Positions 34,858 through 47,723 are shown, counted from the stretch's first letter. The stretch is DNA of 64,000 nt from Azomonas macrocytogenes (GCF_014191985.1 NZ_JACHXI010000001.1:186001-250000); one strand, 5' to 3'. The notes: generated from the sequence alone by a model not told the origin. A program made the numbers and translations.

Positions 34858-36513
34858 ATGGAACGCGAATATATGGAGTTCGACGTGGTCATCGTCGGCG
34901 CCGGCCCAGCCGGTTTGTCGGCGGCCTGTCGGCTGAAGCAGAAGGCCGCGGCAGCCGGCCAGGACATCAGCGTTTGCGTGGTTGAGAAAGGTTCCGAAGT
35001 CGGTGCCCACATCCTTTCCGGCGCAGTCTTCGAACCACGCGCCTTGAACGAGCTGTTTCCTGACTGGAAGGAACTCGGTGCGCCACTGGAAACACCGGTG
35101 AAACAGGATGATATCCATCTGTTCACCGGCCCGCAGCACACCACCAAGCTACCGAATAAGCTGGTTCCCAAGACCATGCACAACACCGGCAACTACATCA
35201 TTTCCCTCGGGAACCTGTGCCGCTGGCTGGCCCAGCAGGCAGAAAACCTTGGCGTCGAGATCTACCCGGGATTCGCGGCCCAGCAGCCGCTGCTCGACGA
35301 TCAGGGCGTGGTGCGCGGCATCATTACCGGCGATCTGGGCGTGGACCGCCAGGGCAACCCCAAGGAAGGCGTGTATACGCCGGGTATGGAGTTACGCGCC
35401 AAGTACACGCTGTTCGCCGAAGGTAGCCGTGGCCATATTGGCAAGCAACTGATCAAGCGCTTCCAGCTCAACGCCCAGGTCGACCCGCAACACTACGCCA
35501 TCGGCATCAAGGAGCTCTGGGACATCGACCCGGCCAAGCACCAACCGGGCTTGGTAGTACATACCGCAGGCTGGCCGCTGAACGACCAGAATCCTGGCGG
35601 CGCTTTTCTTTATCATCTGGAAAACCACCAGGTGGCAGTCGGTCTGATCGCGGATCTCTCCTACAGCAATCCCTACCTGTCGCCATTCGACGAGTTCCAG
35701 CGCTACAAGCACCACCCTGTCATCAGCCAGTATCTGGAAGGCGGCAAGCGCGTTGCCTACGGCGCCCGGTCGATCACCAAGGGCGGCTTGAACTCCCTGC
35801 CGAAAATGACCTTCAAGGGCGGTATCCTGATCGGCTGCGATGCCGGCACCCTGAACTTCGCCAAGATCAAGGGCAGCCACACAGCGATGAAATCCGGCAT
35901 GCTCGCCGCCGAGACCATCGCCGATGCATTGCTCGCGGGTAACGCCGGAGGCGAAGAGTTGACCGCCTACGCCGACAGCTTCAAGAGCAGTTGGGTGTAC
36001 GAAGAGCTGTATCGCAGCCGCAATTTCGGCGCAGCGCTGCACAAGTGGGGGGCTGTTTATGGCGGTGCCTTCAACTTCATCGACCAGAATCTGTTCGACG
36101 GCAAGTTTCCGTTCACGCTGCACGACAGAAAGCCGGATCATGCCTGCCTGAAACGGGCCGCCGACGCGAAGAAGATCGAATACCCCAAACCCGATGGCAA
36201 GCTCAGCTTCGACAAGTTGAGCTCGGTGTTTCTGTCCAATACCAATCATGAGGAAGACCAGCCGGTTCACCTCAGACTGGCCGATCCGAATATTCCAATC
36301 GAACAGAACCTGCCGCAGTTCGACGAGCCAGCCCAGCGCTACTGCCCGGCCGGTGTGTATGAAATCGTGAACCAGGACGATGGCAGCAAGCGCTTCCAGA
36401 TCAACGCGCAGAATTGCGTGCACTGCAAGACCTGTGACATCAAGGACCCGGCACAGAACATCACCTGGGTCGCACCGGAAGGCAGCGGCGGGCCGAACTA
36501 TCCCAACATGTAA
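34858..36513 (+). CDS. etfD: Electron transfer flavoprotein:ubiquinone oxidoreductase
   Basis: Transfers electrons from reduced ETF to ubiquinone at the inner membrane. The 551-aa protein has the FAD motif VVIVGAGPAGLSAACRL near the N-terminus, the internal LVPKTMHNTGNYIISLGNLC segment, and the C-terminal 4Fe-4S ligands in RYCPAGVYEI and CVHCKTCDIKDP. The ATG at 34858 has AGGAGA upstream and gives MEREYMEFDVVIVGAG as in P. aeruginosa; an in-frame start six codons earlier is less likely. A strong terminator follows. Confidence 0.97.
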   Translation: MEREYMEFDVVIVGAGPAGLSAACRLKQKAAAAGQDISVCVVEKGSEVGAHILSGAVFEPRALNELFPDWKELGAPLETPVKQDDIHLFTGPQHTTKLPNKLVPKTMHNTGNYIISLGNLCRWLAQQAENLGVEIYPGFAAQQPLLDDQGVVRGIITGDLGVDRQGNPKEGVYTPGMELRAKYTLFAEGSRGHIGKQLIKRFQLNAQVDPQHYAIGIKELWDIDPAKHQPGLVVHTAGWPLNDQNPGGAFLYHLENHQVAVGLIADLSYSNPYLSPFDEFQRYKHHPVISQYLEGGKRVAYGARSITKGGLNSLPKMTFKGGILIGCDAGTLNFAKIKGSHTAMKSGMLAAETIADALLAGNAGGEELTAYADSFKSSWVYEELYRSRNFGAALHKWGAVYGGAFNFIDQNLFDGKFPFTLHDRKPDHACLKRAADAKKIEYPKPDGKLSFDKLSSVFLSNTNHEEDQPVHLRLADPNIPIEQNLPQFDEPAQRYCPAGVYEIVNQDDGSKRFQINAQNCVHCKTCDIKDPAQNITWVAPEGSGGPNYPNM

Positions 36514-36518
36514 ACGCG

Positions 36519-36541
36519 AAAAGGCCCGCCCGGGCCTTTTT
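36519..36541 (+). terminator. Intrinsic terminator after the ETF-QO gene
   Basis: AAAAGGCCCG-CC-CGGGCCTTTTT: GC-rich 6-bp stem with a two-base loop framed by A- and T-runs, 5 bp past the stop. It can also serve the convergent DUF1285 gene. Confidence 0.9.
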
Positions 36542-36561
36542 CCTTATATAACAATTGTTTT

Positions 36562-37137
36562 TTACTCTACAGGACCAATCGGGAAAAACACGCCCTGGCT
36601 CCAGACACCCAGCCAGCCTTGCCCCTCAATATCCTTTGGCACGGCCAGTTCGACCAACGGGTAGAAAACATTTCGATGAATCCGGGCCTCCAGGTTGGCT
36701 CTTACATGCACGTAGGGCGACGGCTCCTGGGTCTCGGGATCGAGTTCGATGCGAATAGGATGCTCAGGACCTGCCATAACCTCATCCCCGACATGGGTGG
36801 TGAATACCAGCACCTGCTCTTCGCCTTGCCCAGAGGCTTCCAGGCGAACCGCCACAAAAGGCACATCTTCAACCTGAATACCCACCTTCTCCACCGGAGT
36901 TACCAGAAAGTAAGCCTCCCCATCGCGCCGGATCACCCGCGAAAATAGCCGGACCATCGCTGGCCGCCCAATCGGCGTCCCCAGGTAATACCAGGTACCG
37001 TCCCGTGCAATGCGCATGTCCAGATCACCACAAAACGGCGGGTTCCATAGATGTACCGGTGCCGGTTTCCCATCGGTACTTGCAGGGAGTTGCCCCAATA
37101 AATCCGGGGCCTTGCCGGAAAAGGTCGAATCGGACAT
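36562..37137 (-). CDS. DUF1285 family protein
   Basis: A 191-aa protein of the DUF1285 family ([20 protein letters not shown] and [20 protein letters not shown] are typical). The function is unknown. The ATG at 37137 has GGAGG 5 bases upstream; a TTG five codons earlier overlaps the upstream gene by 4 bp and is not preferred. It follows the DUF4823 lipoprotein gene and runs into the shared terminator of the ETF-QO gene. Confidence 0.88.
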   Translation of the reverse strand: MSDSTFSGKAPDLLGQLPASTDGKPAPVHLWNPPFCGDLDMRIARDGTWYYLGTPIGRPAMVRLFSRVIRRDGEAYFLVTPVEKVGIQVEDVPFVAVRLEASGQGEEQVLVFTTHVGDEVMAGPEHPIRIELDPETQEPSPYVHVRANLEARIHRNVFYPLVELAVPKDIEGQGWLGVWSQGVFFPIGPVE

Positions 37138-37148
37138 AGCTGCCTCCG

Positions 37149-37751
37149 TCAACGAGAAAGGCCGAGCAGATGCCGGGCATACTCGTCGAGTGGCGGCCTC
37201 AGCAGATCTTCCGGCCTTGCGTCATAGATAGACAGGATTCCGCCACGGCTGCGGATACGCGCGGCATCCACCAGATAGCGGGTTCCCGTTTCGAACACCA
37301 TCAGTTGGATCACACTGCTATCGACCCCCAGCCGATCGACCGCACGCTGGCTGTTCCATTCGTCGTAGCTGCCGATCCGATCATCCGCTGCGGCAAAGCG
37401 AACATAAAGTATGTAGTTGGCACCAGCCACAGTCGCCTGGTTCCAGGCTTCGTCCAGGCCGAGCGGACCGGGCGCGCGCTGCACCAGGGGAAAATATTCG
37501 ACGAACCCCTTGAACGCTTCCTCAGCCACTACGTTCGAGCGTGGATAGGCATTGCCCGGCGGTACGAAATGGCCCTGGGCGATATAGATGGAAGAGTCGG
37601 GCTGTAGCCGCCAATTGCTGGCCCGGCGGGTCTCGCTGTGATCGAGAATGCCAGCATCGCTCAGGTGATAACGCGTGCCCTGCGCCATATCGCTGACATT
37701 CATGCAACCAGCCAGGCAGAACGGCAACAAGGCCAAGGGCGCAATCCGCAT
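37149..37751 (-). CDS. DUF4823 lipoprotein
   Basis: A 200-aa putative lipoprotein with a short signal ending CLAGC (Cys16). The mature part resembles DUF4823 proteins of Pseudomonas ([20 protein letters not shown], then [11 protein letters not shown]). AAGGAGA lies 8 bases before the ATG at 37751; the frame runs further upstream without a better start. The role is unknown. Confidence 0.82.
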   Translation of the reverse strand: MRIAPLALLPFCLAGCMNVSDMAQGTRYHLSDAGILDHSETRRASNWRLQPDSSIYIAQGHFVPPGNAYPRSNVVAEEAFKGFVEYFPLVQRAPGPLGLDEAWNQATVAGANYILYVRFAAADDRIGSYDEWNSQRAVDRLGVDSSVIQLMVFETGTRYLVDAARIRSRGGILSIYDARPEDLLRPPLDEYARHLLGLSR

Positions 37752-37939
37752 GTGATCTGTCTCCTTACCGGACGTCGGGAAACCGGCATATTCATAGCCA
37801 ATGGCAATATCCAGGCCACCACTCACATGCAAAACGGAATCCTTGGCTCCCAGATCTCCGCGCAACATGCGCGCCACCAGCAGACCATCGCAACCGATGG
37901 AGTATCATCCCAGGCGATCCTGACCTGCCCGGAGCCCTC

Positions 37940-39073
37940 ATGAATCTCTCGCTCGACGAATTTCCCCAGGCCACCGGCCTGCGCTACCTGAACCATGCTG
38001 CCGTGGCTCCCTGGCCGAAACGTGCAGCGCTTGCCGTCGCCGCCTTTGCCGAACAGAACCTGCAGATCGGCGCACGCGATTACCCGCAATGGCTGAAGCT
38101 GGAGCAGCGCCTGCGCGAACGCCTGATGCGCTTGCTGAACGCACCGAGCACCGCGGATGTAGCGCTGGTGAAAAACACCTCGGAAGCCTTGTCTTTCGTC
38201 GCCTTCGGACTGGACTGGAAGAGCGGCGACCAAATCGTCATCAGCAACGAGGAATTCCCATCGAACCGGGTAGTCTGGGAAGCCCTGCGCCCCCAGGGTG
38301 TGGAAGTGATCGAGGTCGCCCTCACAGGCAACGATCCCGAGGCTGCGCTGCTGGCAGCCTGCGGCCCCAGGGTTCGCCTGATGTCGATCAGCGCTGTGCA
38401 GTACGGCAGCGGCCTGCGCCTGGATCTGGAAAGACTGGGCAGCGGCTGCGAGCAGCGCGGCGTGCTGCTTTGTATCGATGCCATCCAGCAACTGGGCGCA
38501 CAACCTTTCGACGTGCAAGCCAATCGCTGCGCCTTTGCTATGGCCGATGGCCACAAATGGATGCTCGGCCCGGAAGGACTGGGCGTGTTCTATTGCCGCC
38601 GCGAGCTGCGGGAACAACTGAAACTGCACGAATACGGCTGGCACATGCTGGAAAATGCCGGCGACTACGACCGACGCGACTGGCAACCCGCCAAAACCGC
38701 CCGACGCTTTGAATGCGGCAGCCCCAACATGCTGGGCAGCATAGCGCTGGAAGCCAGCCTCTCGCTGCTTGAAGAAGTCGGCATGCCGCAAGTGGCTCGG
38801 GAATTGGCCGAGCGCACCAGCTACCTGCAGCAGCAGTTGAAAACGATTGCTGGAGTGGAACTCCTGAGCCCGGTCGATCCATCTCGGCGCGCCGGCATCC
38901 TCACCTTCAGCCTCGCCGGCTGGGACAAGCAGGCATTGTTCGAACGACTGAGAACGGAACAGGTGGTTTGCGCCATGCGTGGCGGCGGCATCCGCTTCTC
39001 GCCGCATTTCTATACGCCACTACCAGTGATCGACGAAACCCTGGCTCTGCTGAAAGCATTCGCCAAAGGCTGA
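37940..39073 (+). CDS. Class V aminotransferase (cysteine desulfurase/kynureninase fold)
   Basis: A 377-aa PLP enzyme. The Schiff-base lysine is in FAMADGHKWMLGPEGLGVFY (about residue 205), preceded by LLCIDAIQQLGAQPFDV, the cofactor Asp region. It resembles CsdA/SufS-like and isopenicillin-epimerase-like members, and the substrate cannot be told from sequence. GGAG precedes the ATG by 5 bases. It stands alone on the plus strand between the lipoprotein gene and tatD. Confidence 0.85.
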   Translation: MNLSLDEFPQATGLRYLNHAAVAPWPKRAALAVAAFAEQNLQIGARDYPQWLKLEQRLRERLMRLLNAPSTADVALVKNTSEALSFVAFGLDWKSGDQIVISNEEFPSNRVVWEALRPQGVEVIEVALTGNDPEAALLAACGPRVRLMSISAVQYGSGLRLDLERLGSGCEQRGVLLCIDAIQQLGAQPFDVQANRCAFAMADGHKWMLGPEGLGVFYCRRELREQLKLHEYGWHMLENAGDYDRRDWQPAKTARRFECGSPNMLGSIALEASLSLLEEVGMPQVARELAERTSYLQQQLKTIAGVELLSPVDPSRRAGILTFSLAGWDKQALFERLRTEQVVCAMRGGGIRFSPHFYTPLPVIDETLALLKAFAKG

Positions 39074-39086
39074 CCGGCCCGCCCCA

Positions 39087-39117
39087 CAGATCGGCTCTGG
39101 ACCGCAAAGCCGATCTG
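39087..39117. terminator. Stem-loop between convergent aminotransferase and tatD genes
   Basis: CAGATCGGCT and AGCCGATCTG form a perfect 10-bp stem with an 11-base loop, between the two stop codons. T-runs are missing, but the position suggests a shared 3' end. Confidence 0.55.
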
Positions 39118-39118
39118 C

Positions 39119-39901
39119 TCAAGCAACCCTGGCGAGCGGAAACAAACGCTTGAAATTACGGGTGGTGTGCTCGGCAAACTGCTCCAGGCCAACACCACGC
39201 AGCTCGGCCAGAAACGCAGCGACCTCATGGACATATTGCGGCAGGTTGGGTTTGCCCCGGTAAGGAACCGGCGCCAGGTACGGTGAATCGGTTTCTACCA
39301 GCAGGCGATCTTCAGGGACGCGGCGCGCAACCTCGCGCAAGGCTTCGGCGTTGCGAAAGGTGACGATGCCGGAAAAGGAAATATAGAACCCCATGTCCAG
39401 GGCGGACCTGGCCATCGCCCAATCCTCGGTGAAGCAGTGCAAAACCCCCGCTTGGGGTAAAGCAGCCTCTTTCAATAGCTCCAGCGTATCGGCGCGAGCG
39501 GCGCGGGTATGCACGATCACTGGCTTGCCAGTCATACGCGCCACATTCAGATGTAGAAGAAAGGAGCGTTTCTGCCGCTCGGCGGATTGCGGGTCGTAAT
39601 GGTAATCCAGCCCGGTTTCACCAATCGCCACCACTCGCGGGTGATTGACTTCATTCAGCAGCCAGTCCAGCGCGGGATCGAAATCTGGCTCCAGGTCCAG
39701 AGGATGAATCCCAACCGAACAGTCGACATCTTCGTAGCGCTCGGCCAAAGACTTGACTGTTGCGGTGTTGGCGGCATTGATGCCGATACAGAGAAAATGG
39801 CCCACACCTTTCCCTCGGGCGGCCTGCAGGGCAGCGTCGAGAGAACCGCCGTGGATGGCCAGATCAAGACGATCGAGATGGCAATGAGAATCTACCAGCA
39901 T
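39119..39901 (-). CDS. TatD-family metal-dependent hydrolase (YcfH-like)
   Basis: A 260-aa TIM-barrel hydrolase with metal ligands in MLVDSHCHLDRL, GETGLDYHYD, VIVHTRAA, HCFTED and ETDSPYLAP. Such enzymes act as DNases or D-aminoacyl-tRNA-type hydrolases. The ATG at 39901 aligns with the family; the frame upstream to 39964 lacks support. It sits beside pilZ and holB, the same order as in P. aeruginosa. Confidence 0.93.
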   Translation of the reverse strand: MLVDSHCHLDRLDLAIHGGSLDAALQAARGKGVGHFLCIGINAANTATVKSLAERYEDVDCSVGIHPLDLEPDFDPALDWLLNEVNHPRVVAIGETGLDYHYDPQSAERQKRSFLLHLNVARMTGKPVIVHTRAARADTLELLKEAALPQAGVLHCFTEDWAMARSALDMGFYISFSGIVTFRNAEALREVARRVPEDRLLVETDSPYLAPVPYRGKPNLPQYVHEVAAFLAELRGVGLEQFAEHTTRNFKRLFPLARVA

Positions 39902-40018
39902 GGAAACCACCGGGATGAAAGGCTCGAACAAGTCGGATTTATAGTAAAGCGACCACGTACCCACCCTCGATAAGCGAGGCAGCAGTACATCTGAATGGTC
40001 ACGGGAAAAAGTACAAAG

Positions 40019-40375
40019 CTACAGGGTGTGTGTTGGCCGATCCGATTTTTGCGTACCAGCCAGATAAGTTTCTATCTTGCTGCACACAGCACTGTCGCTC
40101 TCGCTGAACTGCACACCGATACCCGCCGCACGATTACCCTGGGCCCCTTTCGGCGTAATCCAGACAACCTTGCCGCTGACCGGGATTTTCTCCGGTTCGT
40201 CTAAAAGGCTCATCAACAGGAAGACCTCATCGCCCAACCTGTAGCTTCTACTGGTAGGAACGAACAGGCCGCCGCGCTTGATGAATGGCATATAGGCTGC
40301 GTAAAGCGCGGATGTATCCTTGATGGTCAGCGATAGGATACCGTTACGCTGACCCAGATTTGGCGGCAGACTCAT
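40019..40375 (-). CDS. pilZ: Type IV pilus protein PilZ
   Basis: A 118-aa PilZ-domain protein needed for type IV pilus biogenesis. The segment AAYMPFIKRGGLFVPTSRSY and VVWITPKGAQGNRAAGIGVQ are typical. The RxxxR c-di-GMP motif of other PilZ domains is not evident at the N-terminus, as in the original PilZ, which does not bind the nucleotide. It lies 39 bp after holB. Confidence 0.94.
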   Translation of the reverse strand: MSLPPNLGQRNGILSLTIKDTSALYAAYMPFIKRGGLFVPTSRSYRLGDEVFLLMSLLDEPEKIPVSGKVVWITPKGAQGNRAAGIGVQFSESDSAVCSKIETYLAGTQKSDRPTHTL

Positions 40376-40414
40376 TTGTTATTTCCAGCTAAACGATGTG
40401 AAGACACCTTTAGT

Positions 40415-43098
<2,684 letters not shown>

Positions 43099-43102
<4 letters not shown>

Positions 43103-43920
43103 GTGATTCCCATCAAATCCGATAGCAGCCCCTGCAACTCGAACGTTAACGGACCAACTGGCCAGGTATGCTCCTGCATCGCCTTAACAGGCCAGACACC
43201 ATATTGGCTGTTGCATAAGAAGACCTCATCGGCTTGTAGCAATTCGCTAAATGAGATATCTCGAATATCGACTGGTATTTTTGCCTCTCGGGCCCGTTCG
43301 ATAATCTCGGCCCGCATGACACCCGCGACACCGCAGCGGGCAAGCTCTGGTGTGAATAGCCGTCCGCTTCGCACCAGGAAAATATTACTGAATACCGCTT
43401 CGACAATGCGCCCGGAGGTATCTCGCATCAACCCCTCGGCATGGACGGAGTCCTGCCATTCAGCGCGCGCCAACACCTGCTCCAACCGATTGAGATGCTT
43501 GAGCCCAGCCAACAGCGGCTGCTCTGCAAGACGAGTTATGCAAGGAAACAGGCAAATCCCGGTACGTGCCCGATCAGCAGAATATAAAGGCACCGCCGAA
43601 CCGATCAACAAGCGTCTGGGCTGGCAAGGTTGGGGTGGCGCATAACCGCGCAACCCACTTCCTCGGGTAAGAATCAGCTTGCAAACACCCTCTCCCAGAG
43701 TGGAGGCAAATACCTGTACCTCATAACGCAAGCCCGCCATGTCACAGGGAATCTGCAAACGACGACACCCTTCGGCCAAGCGCTGCAGATGGCGCTCGAA
43801 CAGGCGGGGCTGGCCATCGCTAACTCTGATCGTCTCGAACAGACCATCACCATAGGCAAGCCCCCGATCATTGGCGGCTATCCCTTCAGACAGGCGACCG
43901 TCCAGCCAGATCAAGTTCAC
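43099..43920 (-). CDS. pabC: Aminodeoxychorismate lyase
   Basis: A PLP enzyme that makes p-aminobenzoate for folate. The 273-aa protein has the class IV aminotransferase fold, with the cofactor lysine in [18 protein letters not shown] and the [20 protein letters not shown] segment near the N-terminus. GTG start overlaps the fabF stop (GTGA). The fabF-pabC-mltG-tmk-holB order is widely conserved. Confidence 0.95.
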
Positions 43921-45161
43921 CTGACGAAGCGACGGAATAACAACGAACCGTTGGTACCACCGAAACCAAAGGAGTTGGACAAAGCGATTTCAATGAACCG
44001 CGACTTGGCCTGATGCGGCACAAAATCCAGATCGCACCCGTCATCGGGATCGTCCAGGTTGATGGTTGGCGGGGCGATCTGATCTTGTATCGCCAGGATA
44101 GTGAAGATAGCCTCGATTGCTCCGGCAGCACCGAGCAAGTGGCCGGTCATGGACTTGGTCGAACTGACCGATAGCTCGTAGGCGTGATCGCCAAAGATTT
44201 TCTTCAGCGCAGCAGCTTCCGCCTTGTCCCCGGCAGGCGTCGAGGTTCCATGGGCATTCACATACTGCACATCGCTCGGATTCAGTCCGGCATCCTGCAT
44301 GGCGTTGCGCATGCAGCGGGCTGCACCGGCACCATCTTCCGGCGGAGCCGTCATGTGGAAAGCATCGGAGCTCATTCCAAAGCCGATCAGCTCGGCATAA
44401 ATCGTGGCGCCCCGTGCTTTCGCATGCTCGAGCTCCTCCAGAATCAAGGCACCAGCGCCATCACCAAGGACAAAACCATCACGAGTCCTGTCCCAAGGAC
44501 GACTGGCAGCGGCAGGGTCATCGTTTCGTGTAGACAATGCCCGGGCAGCCGCAAAACCACCGATCCCCAAGCCACAGGCAGCCATTTCAGCACCGCCGGC
44601 AACCATTACATCGGCTTCGCCATAGGAAATATTGCGAGCCGCCATACCAATGCAGTGGGTACCTGACGTACAGGCCGTGGCAATCGCATAGTTGGGGCCT
44701 TCCAGCCGCAGCTGGATCGAGAGAAACCCGGATACCATGTTGATAATCGAGCCGGGGACGAAAAAGGGTGAAATCCGTCGTGGTCCCTGCTCCATCAGAG
44801 CAACGCAATTGCTCTGGATATTGGTCAATCCGCCGATTCCAGAACCAACGGCCACCCCGATACGCTCCCGATTCGAATCGGTGATTTCCAGGCCAGAATT
44901 CCTGACTGCCTGAATACAGGCAGCAAGACCGTACTGAATGAACAGATCAAGCTTGCGAGCTTCCTTAGCTGGCAGGTACGGATCTATTTCGAAATTCTTT
45001 ACCGAGCCGCCAAAGCGTGTAGAGAAGGTGGATAGATCCAAATGCTCGATCGGAGCAATACCGCTCCGACCGGCCAGAATCCCCTGCCAGCTGCTCGGCA
45101 CATCGTTGCCCAGTGGCGATACCATGCCCATCCCGGTGACTACGACGCGTCTACGCGACAC
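43917..45161 (-). CDS. fabF: Beta-ketoacyl-ACP synthase II
   Basis: Elongation enzyme of fatty-acid synthesis. The 414-aa protein has the catalytic triad Cys in [20 protein letters not shown], His in [13 protein letters not shown] and His in [20 protein letters not shown]. The start is GTG at 45161, because AAGGAGA lies 6 bases upstream and the resulting [12 protein letters not shown] matches Pseudomonas FabF. The frame is open further upstream, but that part reads as leader. Confidence 0.97.
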   Translation of the reverse strand: MSRRRVVVTGMGMVSPLGNDVPSSWQGILAGRSGIAPIEHLDLSTFSTRFGGSVKNFEIDPYLPAKEARKLDLFIQYGLAACIQAVRNSGLEITDSNRERIGVAVGSGIGGLTNIQSNCVALMEQGPRRISPFFVPGSIINMVSGFLSIQLRLEGPNYAIATACTSGTHCIGMAARNISYGEADVMVAGGAEMAACGLGIGGFAAARALSTRNDDPAAASRPWDRTRDGFVLGDGAGALILEELEHAKARGATIYAELIGFGMSSDAFHMTAPPEDGAGAARCMRNAMQDAGLNPSDVQYVNAHGTSTPAGDKAEAAALKKIFGDHAYELSVSSTKSMTGHLLGAAGAIEAIFTILAIQDQIAPPTINLDDPDDGCDLDFVPHQAKSRFIEIALSNSFGFGGTNGSLLFRRFVR

Positions 45162-45428
45162 AGCTATTCTCCTTGTATTCGTCATGATCGGCGATGTCGC
45201 GTGCAAAACGAGGCGACAGTCGATATAGCTACTGGAAAAGCCCGGCAGATACCAAATCGACTCAAGCCGATTCAGGTACAAAATTCGAGAGCTAGCGTCG
45301 GGCTGTGGATTTGACCATATTGCGACCGAACTTTCGCTTCGAAGATCCGGAAACTCGCTCCAATGGCGAGTAAATCAATCAACCGTACCGATCTCTAGCC
45401 CAATATGTTTCCGCAAATATCATCACGG
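45162..45428 (-). other. fabF leader region
   Basis: About 270 bp between the acpP terminator and fabF without a gene. A clear promoter was not found, though the strong terminator upstream implies one. The AAGGAGA ribosome-binding site of fabF lies at its left end. Confidence 0.4.
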
Positions 45429-45466
45429 AAAAGCCGCACGACCTCCTTCAAGGCCGTGCGGCTTTT
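45429..45466. terminator. Strong terminator after acpP
   Basis: AAAAGCCGCACG and CGTGCGGCTTTT pair around a 14-base centre; the A- and T-runs make it effective in both directions. It lies 33 bp past the acpP stop and separates highly expressed acpP from fabF. Confidence 0.92.
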
Positions 45467-45498
45467 CGAGTGAAGCGGATTACAGCTGACTGCGCGTC

Positions 45499-45735
45499 TT
45501 ACTGAGCGTTGGCAGTAATGTAATCAATTGCTTCCTGAACGGTAGTGATCTTCTCGGCTTGCTCGTCCGGAATCTCGGTCTCGAATTCTTCTTCCAGAGC
45601 CATAACCAGCTCGACGGTATCAAGAGAGTCGGCACCCAGGTCTTCGACAAAGGAAGCACTATTGGTCACTTCCTCTTCTTTGACGCCAAGTTGCTCGGAA
45701 ACGATTTTCTTGACGCGTTCTTCGATGGTGCTCAT
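45499..45735 (-). CDS. acpP: Acyl carrier protein
   Basis: A 78-aa acidic ACP carrying growing acyl chains on phosphopantetheine at the Ser of [16 protein letters not shown]. The sequence [20 protein letters not shown] is typical. It has its own promoter (45787-45814) and a strong terminator, in keeping with high expression. Confidence 0.98.
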   Translation of the reverse strand: MSTIEERVKKIVSEQLGVKEEEVTNSASFVEDLGADSLDTVELVMALEEEFETEIPDEQAEKITTVQEAIDYITANAQ

Positions 45736-45786
45736 AACCTTGTTTAAACTCCTATGAAAAATCCAGCCAGCTGGTTCGCGCGGTAG

Positions 45787-45814
45787 TTTATAGAAAGCTT
45801 TTTCCGCATTTCAA
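45787..45814 (-). promoter_or_regulatory. Sigma-70 promoter for acpP
   Basis: TTGAAA and TATAAA are spaced by 16 bp on the minus strand, about 50 bp before the acpP ATG. Both boxes are close to consensus. Confidence 0.7.
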
Positions 45815-45886
45815 GCTGAAAGCAGTCCGCTGGGAAACCGCATTCAATCAATAATTCATAAAAACCAGCAATGATCTTCCGACAAA

Positions 45887-45903
45887 TCTCGAATATTTCG
45901 AGA
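45887..45903. promoter_or_regulatory. Palindrome TCTCGAA-TAT-TTCGAGA between fabG and acpP
   Basis: Perfect 7-bp arms with a 3-base centre lie 21 bp after the fabG stop and about 75 bp upstream of the acpP -35. It may be a weak terminator of the upstream operon, since TTTG follows on the minus strand, or a regulator site. Confidence 0.45.
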
Positions 45904-45924
45904 GTTTCCGGAAATCGCCTGGCT

Positions 45925-46665
45925 TTACATATACATGCCGCCATTTACCGGAATAGTCGCCCCAGTGATATAGGATGCGTCTTCTGAAGCCAGAAAAGCG
46001 ACAACATTGGCAATTTCCTGAGCTTGCCCCAAACGCCCCAGCGGAATTTGCCCCAACAACGCTTCACGCTGCGCTTCCGGTAACTCGCGAGTCATATCGG
46101 TATCGATAAAACCAGGGGCTACGGCATTGACCGTAATACCACGCGATCCAACCTCTCGTGCCAATGCTCGACCGAAACCTTCGAGGCCAGCCTTGGCAGT
46201 AGCATAATTGACCTGCCCGGCATTGCCCATGGCACCGACCACCGATCCGATATTGATGATTCGCCCCCAGCGTGCCTTGGTCATCCCACGCAAAACCGCC
46301 TTGGATAGCCGATAAAGACTATTGAGATTGGTATTGATAACGTCATGCCACTCGTCATCCTTCATTCTCAGCATGAGGTTGTCGCGTGTAATGCCAGCAT
46401 TATTGACCAGAATAGCCGGCTGCCCCAGATGCTGCTGGATATGTTCAAGTGTCTTGGCAACGGATTCATCGCTACCAACATCCAACAACAGCCCGGCACC
46501 CTGAACGCCGTTGTCCGTCAGCATCTCCGCAATACGCCCGGCTCCCGAATCCGTCGTTGCAGTACCAATGACGATAGCGCCACGGCGACCTAGCTCCAGC
46601 GCAATAGCCTGGCCGATTCCACGGCTTGCACCGGTCACCAACGCAACCCTGCCCTGCAGACTCAT
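45925..46665 (-). CDS. fabG: 3-oxoacyl-ACP reductase
   Basis: NADPH-dependent reductase of fatty-acid synthesis. The 246-aa protein has the nucleotide motif VALVTGASRGIGQAIALELG, NNAGITRDNL, the catalytic Ser in IINIGSVVGAMG and Tyr/Lys in VNYATAKAGLEG. AAGGAGA precedes the ATG at 46665. It follows fabD by 14 bp. Confidence 0.98.
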   Translation of the reverse strand: MSLQGRVALVTGASRGIGQAIALELGRRGAIVIGTATTDSGAGRIAEMLTDNGVQGAGLLLDVGSDESVAKTLEHIQQHLGQPAILVNNAGITRDNLMLRMKDDEWHDVINTNLNSLYRLSKAVLRGMTKARWGRIINIGSVVGAMGNAGQVNYATAKAGLEGFGRALAREVGSRGITVNAVAPGFIDTDMTRELPEAQREALLGQIPLGRLGQAQEIANVVAFLASEDASYITGATIPVNGGMYM

Positions 46666-46679
46666 AGTGTTCTCCTTGT

Positions 46680-47618
46680 TCAAGCCAATGCTGCACACGT
46701 AGCAGCAAAAGCCTCTGGTGTATCCAGATTATAGGTATTGACACCTTTGACACAGCGCTTGTTAAGGCCGGAAAGCACTTTGCCGGGACCGCATTCCACC
46801 AAATCAGTGACACCCAGAGCATTCAATGCAACGATCGATTCGACCCAGCGTACCGGACTGTAGAGCTGAGCCAGCAAATCCTGCCGGAGGGTTTCGAGAT
46901 CCCGCGCAATTGCTGCACTGACATTCTGCACCACAGGAATCTGCGGATTTTGCCAAGTCACCCCGCTAACGGCTTCGGCAAAATGCTCGGCAGCAGGACG
47001 CATCAGGTCACAATGCGAAGGCACACTCACCGGCAACGGCATGGCACGCTTGGCACCCCGCGCTTTGCAGGATTCGATGGCACGCCCCACGGCAGAGGCA
47101 CTGCCGGCAATGACCACCTGACCAGGGGCGTTGTAATTCACTGCGCTGACTACCTCACCGTTTGCTGCTTCGAGACAGGCAGCCCTAACCTCGGCATCGC
47201 CCAATCCCAGGATGGCGGCCATGCCTCCCATTCCTGCCGGGACGGCCTGCTGCATCAACTGGCCACGCAATTCAACCAACTTGATCGCCTCGACAAATGG
47301 CAGGCATTCAGCAGCAACCAGCGCTGAGTACTCTCCCAGGCTGTGCCCGGTCACGAATGCCGGGCGACATTCACTTTTGGCAAGCCATAGCCGCCATAAT
47401 GCGACCGAGGCGGCAAGAATCGCCGGCTGAGTCTTGTCGGTTTGGTTTAGATGCTCCTCCGGTCCCGATTGGGTCAGAGCCCACAGATCATACCCCAGAG
47501 CCTCCGAAGCCTCTTTGAACGTATCAATAATCAAAGGAAACCGGGCACCCGATTCACCAAGCATTCCCAGCGATTGGGAGCCCTGACCGGGGAAGACGAA
47601 CGCAAGGGATGCGGTCAT
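46680..47618 (-). CDS. fabD: Malonyl-CoA:ACP transacylase
   Basis: Loads malonyl groups onto ACP. The 312-aa protein has the QGSQ motif in FVFPGQGSQSLGMLGES, the active Ser in FVTGHSLGEYSALVAAE, the His in VSVPSHCDLMRPA and a C-terminal GPGKVLSGLNKR. The ATG at 47618 gives the family length. It follows plsX by 105 bp. Confidence 0.97.
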   Translation of the reverse strand: MTASLAFVFPGQGSQSLGMLGESGARFPLIIDTFKEASEALGYDLWALTQSGPEEHLNQTDKTQPAILAASVALWRLWLAKSECRPAFVTGHSLGEYSALVAAECLPFVEAIKLVELRGQLMQQAVPAGMGGMAAILGLGDAEVRAACLEAANGEVVSAVNYNAPGQVVIAGSASAVGRAIESCKARGAKRAMPLPVSVPSHCDLMRPAAEHFAEAVSGVTWQNPQIPVVQNVSAAIARDLETLRQDLLAQLYSPVRWVESIVALNALGVTDLVECGPGKVLSGLNKRCVKGVNTYNLDTPEAFAATCAALA

Positions 47619-47723
47619 GTGACATGATCTCTTTTGGCAAACTACCAGCGGAGCCCGAAACCAGGCCTGCTGACTCGAATTAATAACAACAGCAATCGGA
47701 TTGAGCACCAGCGTCCAAAGCGA

